The notes under the pieces were generated by a model. The model was given only the letters and a program-made list of their open reading frames with translations, did no database searches and was not told where the DNA came from. Source: Salinisphaera sp. Q1T1-3 (GTDB lineage Bacteria; Pseudomonadota; Gammaproteobacteria; Nevskiales; Salinisphaeraceae). From it: DNA of 64,000 nt. Shown piece by piece: positions 35,014 to 43,201 of the stretch (its first letter is position 1; each line of letters begins with the position of its first letter). The position numbers and the translations under genes were made by a program. The stretch is from contig NZ_QZWD01000009.1 in NCBI RefSeq assembly GCF_003602005.1, positions 62,001-126,000 on the forward strand, given 5' to 3'.

Positions 35014-36768
35014 ATGAGTGCCACGACCGCGGCCGATGCCCCCGGCTGGCTCGCTTCACAAAAAAGCCGTGTGTCCGGGCCGGTGGCCACGACCATCGGT
35101 CTGGGGCTGGCCGGTGGTCTGCTGTTGATCGTCCAGGCCAGCCTGTTCGCGTTGCTGGCCAATGCCGTGATCTTCGACAACGCGGGTCTGGCGCGTATCG
35201 CGCCCTGGCTGATCGGTATCGCGGCCCTGGTGCTGGTCAGGGCGGGGCTGGTCTATGCCGCCCAGCAGAGCGCCTTCGTTGCCGGCCGTCGTATCAAGAC
35301 GGCGATCCGGGCTCGTCTGATCGCCCGCCTCGGCACGCTCGGCATCGTCTGGCAGCGGGCCACGCCGACCGGGGATGTGGTCAACACGCTGACCGATGGC
35401 GTCGAGGCATTGGAGGCCTATTACGCGCGCTATCTGCCACAGAGCGCGCTGGCGGCCCTGATCCCGTTGTCGATTCTGGTCGTGGTCGTGCCGATCGACT
35501 GGCTCTCCGCGCTCATTCTGGTGATCACCGCGCCGCTGATTCCGGTGTTCATGGTCTTCATCGGACGCGGCGCGGAAAAACTCAATCAGCGCCAGTGGCG
35601 TCGCATGGGACAGTTGTCGGGGCATTTCCTCGATGCGCTGTCCGGCCTGAGTACGCTGCGGATCTTCAATCTCGGCCGGCGCGAAGCGCGTCTGATCGCG
35701 CGCTTTTCCGAGGAATACCGGCTGGCTACGCTGCGCGTGCTGCGCCTGGCGTTCGTTTCGTCGTTGGTACTGGAGTTTCTGGCCACGGTGAGCATCGCGA
35801 TGGTCGCAGTGCTGATCGGGTTCCGACTGCTCTGGGGAGATCTCGGTTTCGCCGCCGGCTTCGTCGTGCTCCTGCTGGCACCGGAGTTCTATCTGCCGCT
35901 GCGCAACATGGGCAGCGTGTATCACGCCCGCATGGAGGCGATCGGCGCGGCCGAGGGCATCGTGGTCCTGCTCGACGAGGCCGAAAGCGGGCCGGCGACG
36001 GCGATGCCCGGCACAGAGCAGATCGGGCTCGCCGCCGGTCGTGCGCCTTATATCGAGCTGCGCGATGTCGGGCTGTGCTATCCGGACGGCACGCCAGCGC
36101 TGCGTGCGATCGATCTCGCGATCACGCCGGGCGAAACGGTGGCTATCGTGGGGGCCTCGGGGGCCGGCAAGAGCACGCTTGCCGGCGTGCTGCTCGGGCT
36201 GCTGGCGCCGAGTACCGGGCAGGTGTGGGTCGACGGGATCGATCGGTCGCAGCTGGATGCAGGATACTGGCACCGGTTTTGTGCCTGGGTGCCGCAGCAG
36301 CCGCGGCTGTTCCACGGCACGGTGCGCGACAATCTGGCGCTGGCCGATCCGGCCGCCGACGACGCGACACTCTGGCACGCACTCGAACGGGCCCAGGCGC
36401 GCGACTTCGTGGCCGCGCTTGCCGACGGTCTGGACACCGCGATCGGCGAACGCGGCCTGTCGTTGTCGGGCGGCGAGATCCAGCGCCTGGCGATAGCCCG
36501 GGCGCTCGTCTCGCAGGCGCCCTTCGTCGTCGTCGACGAAGCCAGCGCCCATCTCGATCGGCCGAACGAGGTGGCCCTGACCGCGGCCCTGGCCGAGCTC
36601 GGCGCGGGGCGCAGCCTCGTGGTCATCGCGCATCGCCTGGCCACGATCCGACGGGCCGACCGGATCGTGGTGCTCGATGCCGGACGCATCGTCGAGATCG
36701 GAACCCACAACCGCCTGCGCGCGGCCGGCGGGCCCTATGCCGCCATGCTCGGCGAGGCCCCCCGATGA
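35014..36768 (+). CDS. cydD: Thiol reductant ABC exporter subunit CydD
   Basis: 584-residue half of the CydDC transporter, exporting cysteine/glutathione to the periplasm for bd-oxidase assembly. Six N-terminal TM helices, then an ATPase with Walker A VGASGAGKSTLAG, signature LSLSGGEIQRLAIARAL and Walker B FVVVDEASAHLD. ATG 35014 is downstream of the FNR-dependent start; an in-frame GTG at 34966 would be upstream of it. The start of cydC overlaps its stop (ATGA). Confidence 0.95.
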   Translation: MSATTAADAPGWLASQKSRVSGPVATTIGLGLAGGLLLIVQASLFALLANAVIFDNAGLARIAPWLIGIAALVLVRAGLVYAAQQSAFVAGRRIKTAIRARLIARLGTLGIVWQRATPTGDVVNTLTDGVEALEAYYARYLPQSALAALIPLSILVVVVPIDWLSALILVITAPLIPVFMVFIGRGAEKLNQRQWRRMGQLSGHFLDALSGLSTLRIFNLGRREARLIARFSEEYRLATLRVLRLAFVSSLVLEFLATVSIAMVAVLIGFRLLWGDLGFAAGFVVLLLAPEFYLPLRNMGSVYHARMEAIGAAEGIVVLLDEAESGPATAMPGTEQIGLAAGRAPYIELRDVGLCYPDGTPALRAIDLAITPGETVAIVGASGAGKSTLAGVLLGLLAPSTGQVWVDGIDRSQLDAGYWHRFCAWVPQQPRLFHGTVRDNLALADPAADDATLWHALERAQARDFVAALADGLDTAIGERGLSLSGGEIQRLAIARALVSQAPFVVVDEASAHLDRPNEVALTAALAELGAGRSLVVIAHRLATIRRADRIVVLDAGRIVEIGTHNRLRAAGGPYAAMLGEAPR

Positions 36769-38543
36769 GCGATCTGCGCTGGTGGTGGCAGCGGGCGCGA
36801 CCGTATCGCGGCGCTTTCGCGCTGGGGCTTGTGCTGTCGATCGTGACGATGGCCTCGAATATGGCACTGCTGGCGGTGTCCGGCGGTTTCATCGCCGCAA
36901 TGGCGGCCGCCGGGCTGGCCGGCCTCGACATGAACTACTTCACGCCGGCAGCCGCCATCCGGGGCTTGGCGATTACGCGGACGGTCGGACGCTACTTCGA
37001 GCGGCTGGTCAATCACGATGCCACGCTGAAAGTGCTGACCGGCCTGCGTGTCTGGTTCTATAACCAGATCGAACCGCTGTCGGCGCATCAATGGTCACGT
37101 CTGCGCGGCGGTGATCTGCTGGCGCGGGTGCGCTCGGACATCGATACCCTGAGCGGCGTCTATCTACAGCTCGTGGTGCCGGCGATCGCCGGGGGGCTCT
37201 GTATTCTCGGCGCCACTGCGGTCTGGGCCTGCTACAGCGGCGCGGTCGCTGTCGTGAATCTGGCCTGCCTGGTGGTAGCCGGTGGCGTGCTGCCCTGGGC
37301 CGTGGCGCGCGCGGGCGAGGCGCCCGGACAGGCCGCGGTGGCCGTCGCGGCCCGCCTCAAGAGCGAAACCGTGGATCTGGTGGCCGGACTGGGCGAGCTG
37401 CAGATTTTCGGTGCCTTCGAGCGCCGGGCAGATGAAGTCGCGGCTCTGACCGAGGCCCATCTGGATCATCAGGCCCGCCTGTCGCGCCTGACCGGGCTCG
37501 GTCAGGCCGGCGTGCTGGTCGCGGTCAATGCCGCGCTCGTGGCTACGGTGCTACTGATCGTGCCGGTGATTCGTGCCGGTGCTATCGCGCCGGTGGACTT
37601 CGCCGTCGTCACGCTGCTGGTGCTGGCCAGCGCCGAGGCGGTGGCCCAGATGCCGACGGCATGGCAGGCGCTGGGCCAGTTTCGGGCAGCCACACGGCGG
37701 TTGCGGGCCTTCGAGGCATTGCGCCCGGCGATCATCGAGCCGGAGACGCCGCTGCCGGCGCCGCGTCGTCACACGCTGGTCTTCGATCGGGTATGCGCCC
37801 GGCATACGCCCGATGCGCCCTGGGCGCTGGCCGAGGCGACGTTCTCGATCGCGCCCGGTGAACACGTGGCGATCATCGGGGCCAGCGGCGCCGGCAAGAG
37901 CACGTTGGTGCATCTGCTGACGCGCATGACTCTGGCCGAACGCGGCATGGTGCGCTGGGGCGGGGCGCCGGTGGCGGCCTACGACAGCCACGATTTGCGC
38001 GCTGCCCTCGCCGTCGTGCCGCAACATATCCATCTGTTCCATGCCTCGGTCGCCGACAACATCGCAGTCGGCGACCCGGCGGCCGACGAGGGCGCACTCG
38101 TGGCAGCGGCCCGGGCGGCCGCCATCCACGACGACATCATGGCCTTGCCCGAGGGCTACGACACGCTGGTCGGCGAGCAGGGCATGCGGTTGTCCGGCGG
38201 CCAGATCCGGCGTATCGGCATTGCCCGTGCCCTGCTGCGCCGCGCCCCGATCGTCGTCATGGACGAGCCGGGCGAAGGGCTTGACCGGGCAACGGCCGAG
38301 CGCTTCTGGCAGGCGGCCGGCTCGTATCTGGCCGGCCGTACGTTGCTGGTCGTCTCGCATCAGCCGGAATGGGTAGCCCACTGCGAGCGCGTGATCGTGC
38401 TCGATCGCGGGCGCGTGGTCGGCGACGGCCCGCCGGAAACGCTGGCCGAGACCTGTGCTGAATATCGTCGTCTGACCCGGCCCGGCGGGCGACTTGATCC
38501 AGATCAAAAGCCCGCCCGGGCAGCCTGTCTAACCTTGTCCTGA
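36765..38543 (+). CDS. cydC: Thiol reductant ABC exporter subunit CydC
   Basis: 592 aa partner of CydD. TM part starts RWWWQRARPYRGAFALG; ATPase part has Walker A IGASGAGKSTLVHLL, Q-loop VPQHIHLFH, signature RLSGGQIRRIGIARAL and Walker B IVVMDEPGEGLD. Translationally coupled to cydD. Its last ~17 codons carry the FNR box that serves cydA, so this coding sequence doubles as a promoter. Confidence 0.95.
   Translation: MSDLRWWWQRARPYRGAFALGLVLSIVTMASNMALLAVSGGFIAAMAAAGLAGLDMNYFTPAAAIRGLAITRTVGRYFERLVNHDATLKVLTGLRVWFYNQIEPLSAHQWSRLRGGDLLARVRSDIDTLSGVYLQLVVPAIAGGLCILGATAVWACYSGAVAVVNLACLVVAGGVLPWAVARAGEAPGQAAVAVAARLKSETVDLVAGLGELQIFGAFERRADEVAALTEAHLDHQARLSRLTGLGQAGVLVAVNAALVATVLLIVPVIRAGAIAPVDFAVVTLLVLASAEAVAQMPTAWQALGQFRAATRRLRAFEALRPAIIEPETPLPAPRRHTLVFDRVCARHTPDAPWALAEATFSIAPGEHVAIIGASGAGKSTLVHLLTRMTLAERGMVRWGGAPVAAYDSHDLRAALAVVPQHIHLFHASVADNIAVGDPAADEGALVAAARAAAIHDDIMALPEGYDTLVGEQGMRLSGGQIRRIGIARALLRRAPIVVMDEPGEGLDRATAERFWQAAGSYLAGRTLLVVSHQPEWVAHCERVIVLDRGRVVGDGPPETLAETCAEYRRLTRPGGRLDPDQKPARAACLTLS
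38494..38507 (+). promoter_or_regulatory. FNR/ANR box of cydA inside cydC
   Basis: TTGATCCAGATCAA, the exact reverse complement of the box at 34941. The -10 TAACCT (38530-38535, TAnnnT) predicts a start near 38542, again 41.5 bp from the centre. Confidence 0.82.
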
Positions 38544-38589
38544 CCGGCCGCCCCGGCTGGCCGAGATTTTTCGATCGGAGAACGTACCG

Positions 38590-40179
38590 ATGCATGCCCT
38601 GGATACCGTCGTCGAGCTTTCGCGGGCGCAGTTCGCCGCGACCGCGCTCTACCATTTTCTGTTCGTGCCGCTCACGCTCGGGCTGACCATGCTGCTGGCG
38701 GCGATGGAAACCATCTACGTCATCACCGGCCGCGCGATCTACCGCCAGATGACCCAGTTCTGGGGCAAGCTGTTCGCGATCAACTTCGCGCTCGGCGTGG
38801 CCACCGGACTGACGATGGAGTTCGAGTTCGGCACCAACTGGTCGACCTACTCGCACTTCGTCGGGGATATCTTCGGCGCGCCCCTGGCCATCGAGGGCCT
38901 GATGGCCTTTTTCCTCGAATCGACCATGGTCGGGCTGATGCTGTTCGGCTGGGACAAGCTCTCGCGGGGCAAGCATCTGCTGGTGACCTACATGGTCGCG
39001 CTCGGCTCGAACCTGTCGGCGTTGTGGATTCTGATCGCCAACGGTTACATGCAGGCACCGGTGGGCTCGGTCTTCAATCCAGAGACGATGCGCGTCGAGC
39101 TGACCAGCTTCACGGATCTGATCTTCAACCCCGAAGCCCAGGCCAAGTTCGTGCATACCAGCATCGCGGGTTATCTGACGGCCGCGATGTTCGTGATCGG
39201 CATCAGTGCCTTCTACATGCTGCGCCAGCGCCACGTGGAGCTGGCCAAACGCTCGTTTCGCGTGGCCGCGCTGTTCGGCATCTTCGCGAGCATTGCGGTG
39301 ATCTGTCTCGGGGATGCGCTGGGTTTCATCAACGGCGAGGATCAGCCGACCAAACTGGCTGCGATGGAAGGGCTCTGGGAAACTGCCGAACCGCCGGCCG
39401 GCTTCAACGTCATCGCCTGGCCGAACCAGGACGAGCAGAAAAACGACTTCGAGCTGCAGATTCCCTATCTGCTCACACCGCTGGTCACCCATAGCTTCGA
39501 CACGCCGATCCCGGGCGTCGACGATCTGGAAAAGACGGCGGCACAACGCATCCGCAGCGGTATTCCCGGTCTGGCCGCCCTGCAGCACCTGCGCGAGCAT
39601 CCGAACGATGCCGCCGCCCGGGCGCAATATGAAGCGCACAAGGCCGATATCGGCTATGCGCGGCTGGTTCAGCGCTATGCGCCGGACGTCACGCAGGCCA
39701 CCGATGCGCAGATCGCCAAGGCAGCGGCCGATACGATTCCGCCGGTCTTCCCCGTGTTCTGGAGCTTCCGGGTCATGGTCGGGGCGGCCTTCGTGATGCT
39801 GGCCTTTTTGATCCTGGCGGTCACCTATTCGCTACGCGGCACGATCACCGACAAGCGCTGGTTCTTGAAAGTGGCGCCCTGGATGATCCCGGTACCGTTC
39901 ATCGCCAACGAGGCCGGCTGGGTGGTGGCTGAACTGGGCCGCCAGCCCTGGACGGTCTACGACCAGCTGCCGACCTGGGTCTCGGCCTCGACCCATTCAG
40001 TGGGCTACATGATCTTTTCGCTGACCGGCTTCGTGCTGCTCTACACGATCTTCATCGTGATCGAGATGTTCTTGATGGTGAAGTACATCCGGCTGGGTCC
40101 GGATGACCCGCACCCGGGCCATGGACAGGGCACACCGGCAGGCCAGGGCAATCGCGTATCGCAGTGGAGCGAGGCATAA
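38590..40179 (+). CDS. cydA: Cytochrome bd ubiquinol oxidase subunit I
   Basis: 529 aa high-affinity quinol oxidase subunit carrying haems b558, b595 and d. Opens with ELSRAQFAATALYHFLFVPLTLGL (conserved His ligand), then FEFGTNWSTYSHFVGDIFG and the conserved Q-loop start GEDQP. The Q-loop is long, as in E. coli CydA, rather than the short CIO type. C-terminal GWVVAELGRQPWTVYDQLPT is diagnostic. Preceded by an FNR box and cydDC. Confidence 0.97.
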   Translation: MHALDTVVELSRAQFAATALYHFLFVPLTLGLTMLLAAMETIYVITGRAIYRQMTQFWGKLFAINFALGVATGLTMEFEFGTNWSTYSHFVGDIFGAPLAIEGLMAFFLESTMVGLMLFGWDKLSRGKHLLVTYMVALGSNLSALWILIANGYMQAPVGSVFNPETMRVELTSFTDLIFNPEAQAKFVHTSIAGYLTAAMFVIGISAFYMLRQRHVELAKRSFRVAALFGIFASIAVICLGDALGFINGEDQPTKLAAMEGLWETAEPPAGFNVIAWPNQDEQKNDFELQIPYLLTPLVTHSFDTPIPGVDDLEKTAAQRIRSGIPGLAALQHLREHPNDAAARAQYEAHKADIGYARLVQRYAPDVTQATDAQIAKAAADTIPPVFPVFWSFRVMVGAAFVMLAFLILAVTYSLRGTITDKRWFLKVAPWMIPVPFIANEAGWVVAELGRQPWTVYDQLPTWVSASTHSVGYMIFSLTGFVLLYTIFIVIEMFLMVKYIRLGPDDPHPGHGQGTPAGQGNRVSQWSEA

Positions 40180-40180
40180 G

Positions 40181-41314
40181 ATGGAACTCTACGTTGGACT
40201 CAAACTGATCTGGTGGGCCCTGCTCGGGGTGCTGCTGATCGGCCTGGCCGTGATGGTGGGCATGGACATGGGCGTCGGTGCCGCACTGCGCTATCTTGGA
40301 CGCAACGATGGCGAGCGACGCGCCGCGATCAACATGATCGCGCCGCACTGGGACGGCAACCAGGTCTGGTTCATTCTCGGGGGCGGGGCGATCTTCGCGG
40401 CCTGGCCCACGATCTATGCCACGGCGTTTTCCGGGCTGTACGTGGTGATGCTGTTGCTGCTCTGGGCCATGATCGTGCGCCCGCTCGGTTTCGAGTATCG
40501 CAGCAAGATGCCGGGTACGTTCTGGCGTAATGCCTGGGACTGGATGCTGTTCGTCTCCGGGGCGGTCCCGATGATCGTGTTCGGTGCGGCCATGGGCAAC
40601 ATGCTCGAAGGCGTGCCGTTCCATTACTCGTGGGACATGGTCTCGTACTACACGGGCAGCTTCATCACACTGTTCAATCCGTTTGCCGTGCTCTGCGGCC
40701 TGATGTCGCTGGCGCTCGCGCTGTATCAGGGCGCCACGATGATCATGGGCCGCGGCACCGGGGTGATCCGGGCGCGCGCCATACGTCTGGCCACGGTCAG
40801 CGGGGCAGCGGCCCTGGTGCTGTTCTCGATCGGCGGAATCTGGGTGAGTCAGATGCACGGCTATGTCGTGACCGGCGGGCTCGATCCGGCCGGGCCGGCG
40901 TTGCCGCTGAACAAGACTGTGGTCCGCGAAGGTGGTGCATGGCTGGCCAATTATCGCGCCGTGCCGTGGCTGTGGGCGATACCGGCGATGGTCTATCTGA
41001 CGTTGATCGGCGGCGTGCTCGTCGCGCGTCGCGGAATGGGCATCGTGGCCTGGTGGGCGGGAGCGCTCGCCTGGGCGGCGACCATCGGCACGGTCGGAGC
41101 GGCGATGTTCCCGTTCCTCATGCCCTCGTCGAGCGCGCCGAGCCAGAGCCTGACGGTCTGGGATGCCTCGTCCAGTGCCGGCACACTCGGCTGGATGCTG
41201 GTCTTTGCCGTGATCTTCGTGCCGATCATCCTGATCTACACGAGTTGGGCCTTCCATGTGATGCGCGGCAAGGTCACGCCGGAATCGATCGCCAACGACG
41301 ATCACGCCTACTAG
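40181..41314 (+). CDS. cydB: Cytochrome bd ubiquinol oxidase subunit II
   Basis: 377-residue membrane subunit, eight hydrophobic helices. Starts right after the cydA stop (TAAG-ATG) with GGAGCGAGG upstream inside cydA. Typical GMDMGVGAALRYLGRNDGERRA and APHWDGNQVWFILGGGAIFAAWP. Forms the heterodimer with CydA. Confidence 0.97.
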   Translation: MELYVGLKLIWWALLGVLLIGLAVMVGMDMGVGAALRYLGRNDGERRAAINMIAPHWDGNQVWFILGGGAIFAAWPTIYATAFSGLYVVMLLLLWAMIVRPLGFEYRSKMPGTFWRNAWDWMLFVSGAVPMIVFGAAMGNMLEGVPFHYSWDMVSYYTGSFITLFNPFAVLCGLMSLALALYQGATMIMGRGTGVIRARAIRLATVSGAAALVLFSIGGIWVSQMHGYVVTGGLDPAGPALPLNKTVVREGGAWLANYRAVPWLWAIPAMVYLTLIGGVLVARRGMGIVAWWAGALAWAATIGTVGAAMFPFLMPSSSAPSQSLTVWDASSSAGTLGWMLVFAVIFVPIILIYTSWAFHVMRGKVTPESIANDDHAY

Positions 41315-41326
41315 GAGCTGTCATCG

Positions 41327-41515
41327 ATGAAAGCATTTCTGCAATTCATCTTCTGGATCTTCGTCGCCTTCGTCGCGCTGTTTCTGGCGATCGTGCTGGG
41401 CGAACGGGGCGCCTGGTATCTGGCCTGGGTGCTCGGCACGGTGATGATCATCCTGATCGCCGTGGCTGGCACCGTGATGCTGGATGCCCGCTACGAGGAC
41501 GAGCCGCTGGAATAG
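41327..41515 (+). CDS. CydX-like small subunit with an extra N-terminal helix
   Basis: 62 residues. The C-terminal ~36 (RGAWYLAWVLGTVMIILIAVAG...) match CydX, which is normally about 37 residues with one TM helix. Here it is preceded by a second hydrophobic helix (QFIFWIFVAFVALFLAIVLG). The ATG at 41327 has AGGAG 9 bp upstream (overlapping the cydB stop), and no internal start with a ribosome site precedes the CydX part, so the two-helix form appears to be real. Operon with cydAB. Confidence 0.8.
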   Translation: MKAFLQFIFWIFVAFVALFLAIVLGERGAWYLAWVLGTVMIILIAVAGTVMLDARYEDEPLE

Positions 41516-41527
41516 GCGGGCAGGAGG

Positions 41528-41555
41528 CCGGGCCGGCCGTTGGTGGCCGGCCCGG
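41528..41555. terminator. GC-rich hairpin between cydX and the Yip1 gene
   Basis: CCGGGCCGGCC-gttggt-GGCCGGCCCGG, an 11-bp perfect stem located between two convergent genes. No T-tract follows on either strand; it may act as a weak bidirectional stop. Confidence 0.5.
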
Positions 41556-41568
41556 TTCGTGCCTCCGA

Positions 41569-42120
41569 TCAGATCGCGCCGCCGGCCGGTGCCGGGGTGC
41601 TGCCGCTGAGCAGCAGGCCGCCGAGCAGGCCGCTCAGCACCAGCTGGATGATCCAGCCGATCACACAGACCGCGATGGCGCGTGGCGTGTTATTGAAATC
41701 CAGGGCCTGACGCACGGCCACCACGAGCGTGACGAGCAGCCAGATCCAGACCACGAAGGCCACGATGGCGCCGAGCACCGGAATGATCTCGAAGATGCGC
41801 AACAGCCCCGGGGCCATGGCGAAACCCATGGTGCGCAGCAGCTGGCCGATATCGGCCTCGGTCTGGGCCTGTGCCAGGAGCTTGGTGCCGACGAACCAGA
41901 TGATGGCCGCCGAAATCACCCAGCTCACCAGTGCGGCCAGTGTCACGGCGAACAGCCCGCCGATGCCGGCATGGCCGAGCACGCCGATGCCGGCCGCCAG
42001 CGAGGCCAGTACCACCACACCGGCCGCCTGGGCGGTCGCGCTGCGATCGTGTTCGACCTCTTCGTAGACGGAAACATCGAGACGAGCAGCCCCGATCATG
42101 CGATTGACGAAACGATTCAT
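41569..42120 (-). CDS. Yip1-family membrane protein
   Basis: 183 aa, about five hydrophobic helices (AAGVVVLASLAAGIGVLG, LFAVTLAALVSWVISAAIIWFVG, a glycine-rich pair and two C-terminal ones), the Yip1 layout. Conserved-type features RTMGFAMAPGLLRIFEIIPVLG and WIWLLVTLVVAVRQAL. ATG 42120 chosen as the family starts near MNRFVNRMIGAARL; an in-frame extension to 42207 is possible but lacks support. Function of bacterial Yip1 proteins is poorly known. Confidence 0.8.
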   Translation of the reverse strand: MNRFVNRMIGAARLDVSVYEEVEHDRSATAQAAGVVVLASLAAGIGVLGHAGIGGLFAVTLAALVSWVISAAIIWFVGTKLLAQAQTEADIGQLLRTMGFAMAPGLLRIFEIIPVLGAIVAFVVWIWLLVTLVVAVRQALDFNNTPRAIAVCVIGWIIQLVLSGLLGGLLLSGSTPAPAGGAI

Positions 42121-42259
42121 GAGATTCGGATATTGTCGATGCTTTGGCCCCAGAATGACGCAATCGGGCGCTCGCGGCCACCGGGGCCCCGCCGGGTTTT
42201 CGTGCATTGCGCCGCTGCGCGTCGCGACTTAGGCTTGCATCATTGATATCCGCATTCCG

Positions 42260-43201
42260 GTGACAACGCTGCGCGCGTTACTGCTAGTCAATCAGCATTC
42301 TCGTCAGGGCGAGGCCAACGCGGACAGCGCCGTCGCGCATCTCGAAGCGCTTGGGGTGGAAGTCACCCGGGGCGATTTCGACGAGCCGGACGGGCTGGTC
42401 ACCGAGATCCGGCGCCGGGCCCGCGGTTTTGATGTGGTGGTTCTGGGCGGCGGCGACGGGACGCTCAATCTCGCCGCCGGTGCGATGCGCGAGGTCGACG
42501 TGCCGATGGCGGTCCTGCCGTTGGGCACAGCCAACGACTTCGCGCGCACGCTCATGATTCCACAGGATCTGGCCACGGCCTGTCGCAACGTCGTCCAGGG
42601 CGTGAATTACGGCGTGGATCTCGGGCAGTGCAACGATATCCATTTCGTCAACGTGGCCAGCATCGGCCTGGCCGTGCGTGCCTGTGAATATCGCTCGAGT
42701 GCCGCCAAACGCTGGCTTGGCTCGCTTGGCTACGCGGCCAACGTGTATTCGGCGTTTCGCGACACCAAGCCGTTCGGGGCGCAGGTGCATTTCGATGGTC
42801 AGACCCACCGGCTGCACTCCATACAGATCGCCATCGGCAACGGGCGCTATTTCGGCGGCGGCCTCGCGGTGGCCAGCGATGCCGCCCTCGATGACGGCAC
42901 GCTGGATCTCTACAGTCTCAAGCCCCAGCGGGCCGGCTCGCTGATCCGCATGATGCCGGCGTTCATACGCGGGCCGGACAAGTCAGTCCAGGGTGTCCAG
43001 CTGTTCGAAGGCCAGGCTTTCGATATCGAGACCGACCGACCCATGGCGATCAATACCGACGGCGAGATCCTGACCGAGACACCGGCCTCGTTCCGTGTGC
43101 TGCCCCGGGCGCTCACGGTCAAGGTGCCGCAATCCTATGTCGATACCTATGGCCGGTCCGAACGTATCCGGCCGATGTCTGTCGGGGACCGCGTCGAATG
43201 A
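42260..43201 (+). CDS. YegS/DAGK-family lipid kinase
   Basis: 313 aa diacylglycerol-kinase-fold protein. It has the nucleotide-binding VVVLGGGDGTLNLAAGAM and LPLGTANDFARTL, and the beta-sandwich domain IAIGNGRYFGGGLAVASDAALDDGTLDLYSL, closest to E. coli YegS. Phosphorylates a lipid alcohol; the substrate cannot be read from sequence. GTG start at 42260. Its stop overlaps the ATG of the acetyl-CoA hydrolase gene (ATGA). Confidence 0.92.
   Translation: MTTLRALLLVNQHSRQGEANADSAVAHLEALGVEVTRGDFDEPDGLVTEIRRRARGFDVVVLGGGDGTLNLAAGAMREVDVPMAVLPLGTANDFARTLMIPQDLATACRNVVQGVNYGVDLGQCNDIHFVNVASIGLAVRACEYRSSAAKRWLGSLGYAANVYSAFRDTKPFGAQVHFDGQTHRLHSIQIAIGNGRYFGGGLAVASDAALDDGTLDLYSLKPQRAGSLIRMMPAFIRGPDKSVQGVQLFEGQAFDIETDRPMAINTDGEILTETPASFRVLPRALTVKVPQSYVDTYGRSERIRPMSVGDRVE

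Noticed and set aside
40103-40180. Upstream extension of cydB
   Set aside because: Overlaps the end of cydA in another frame; the ATG at 40181 matches the family start.
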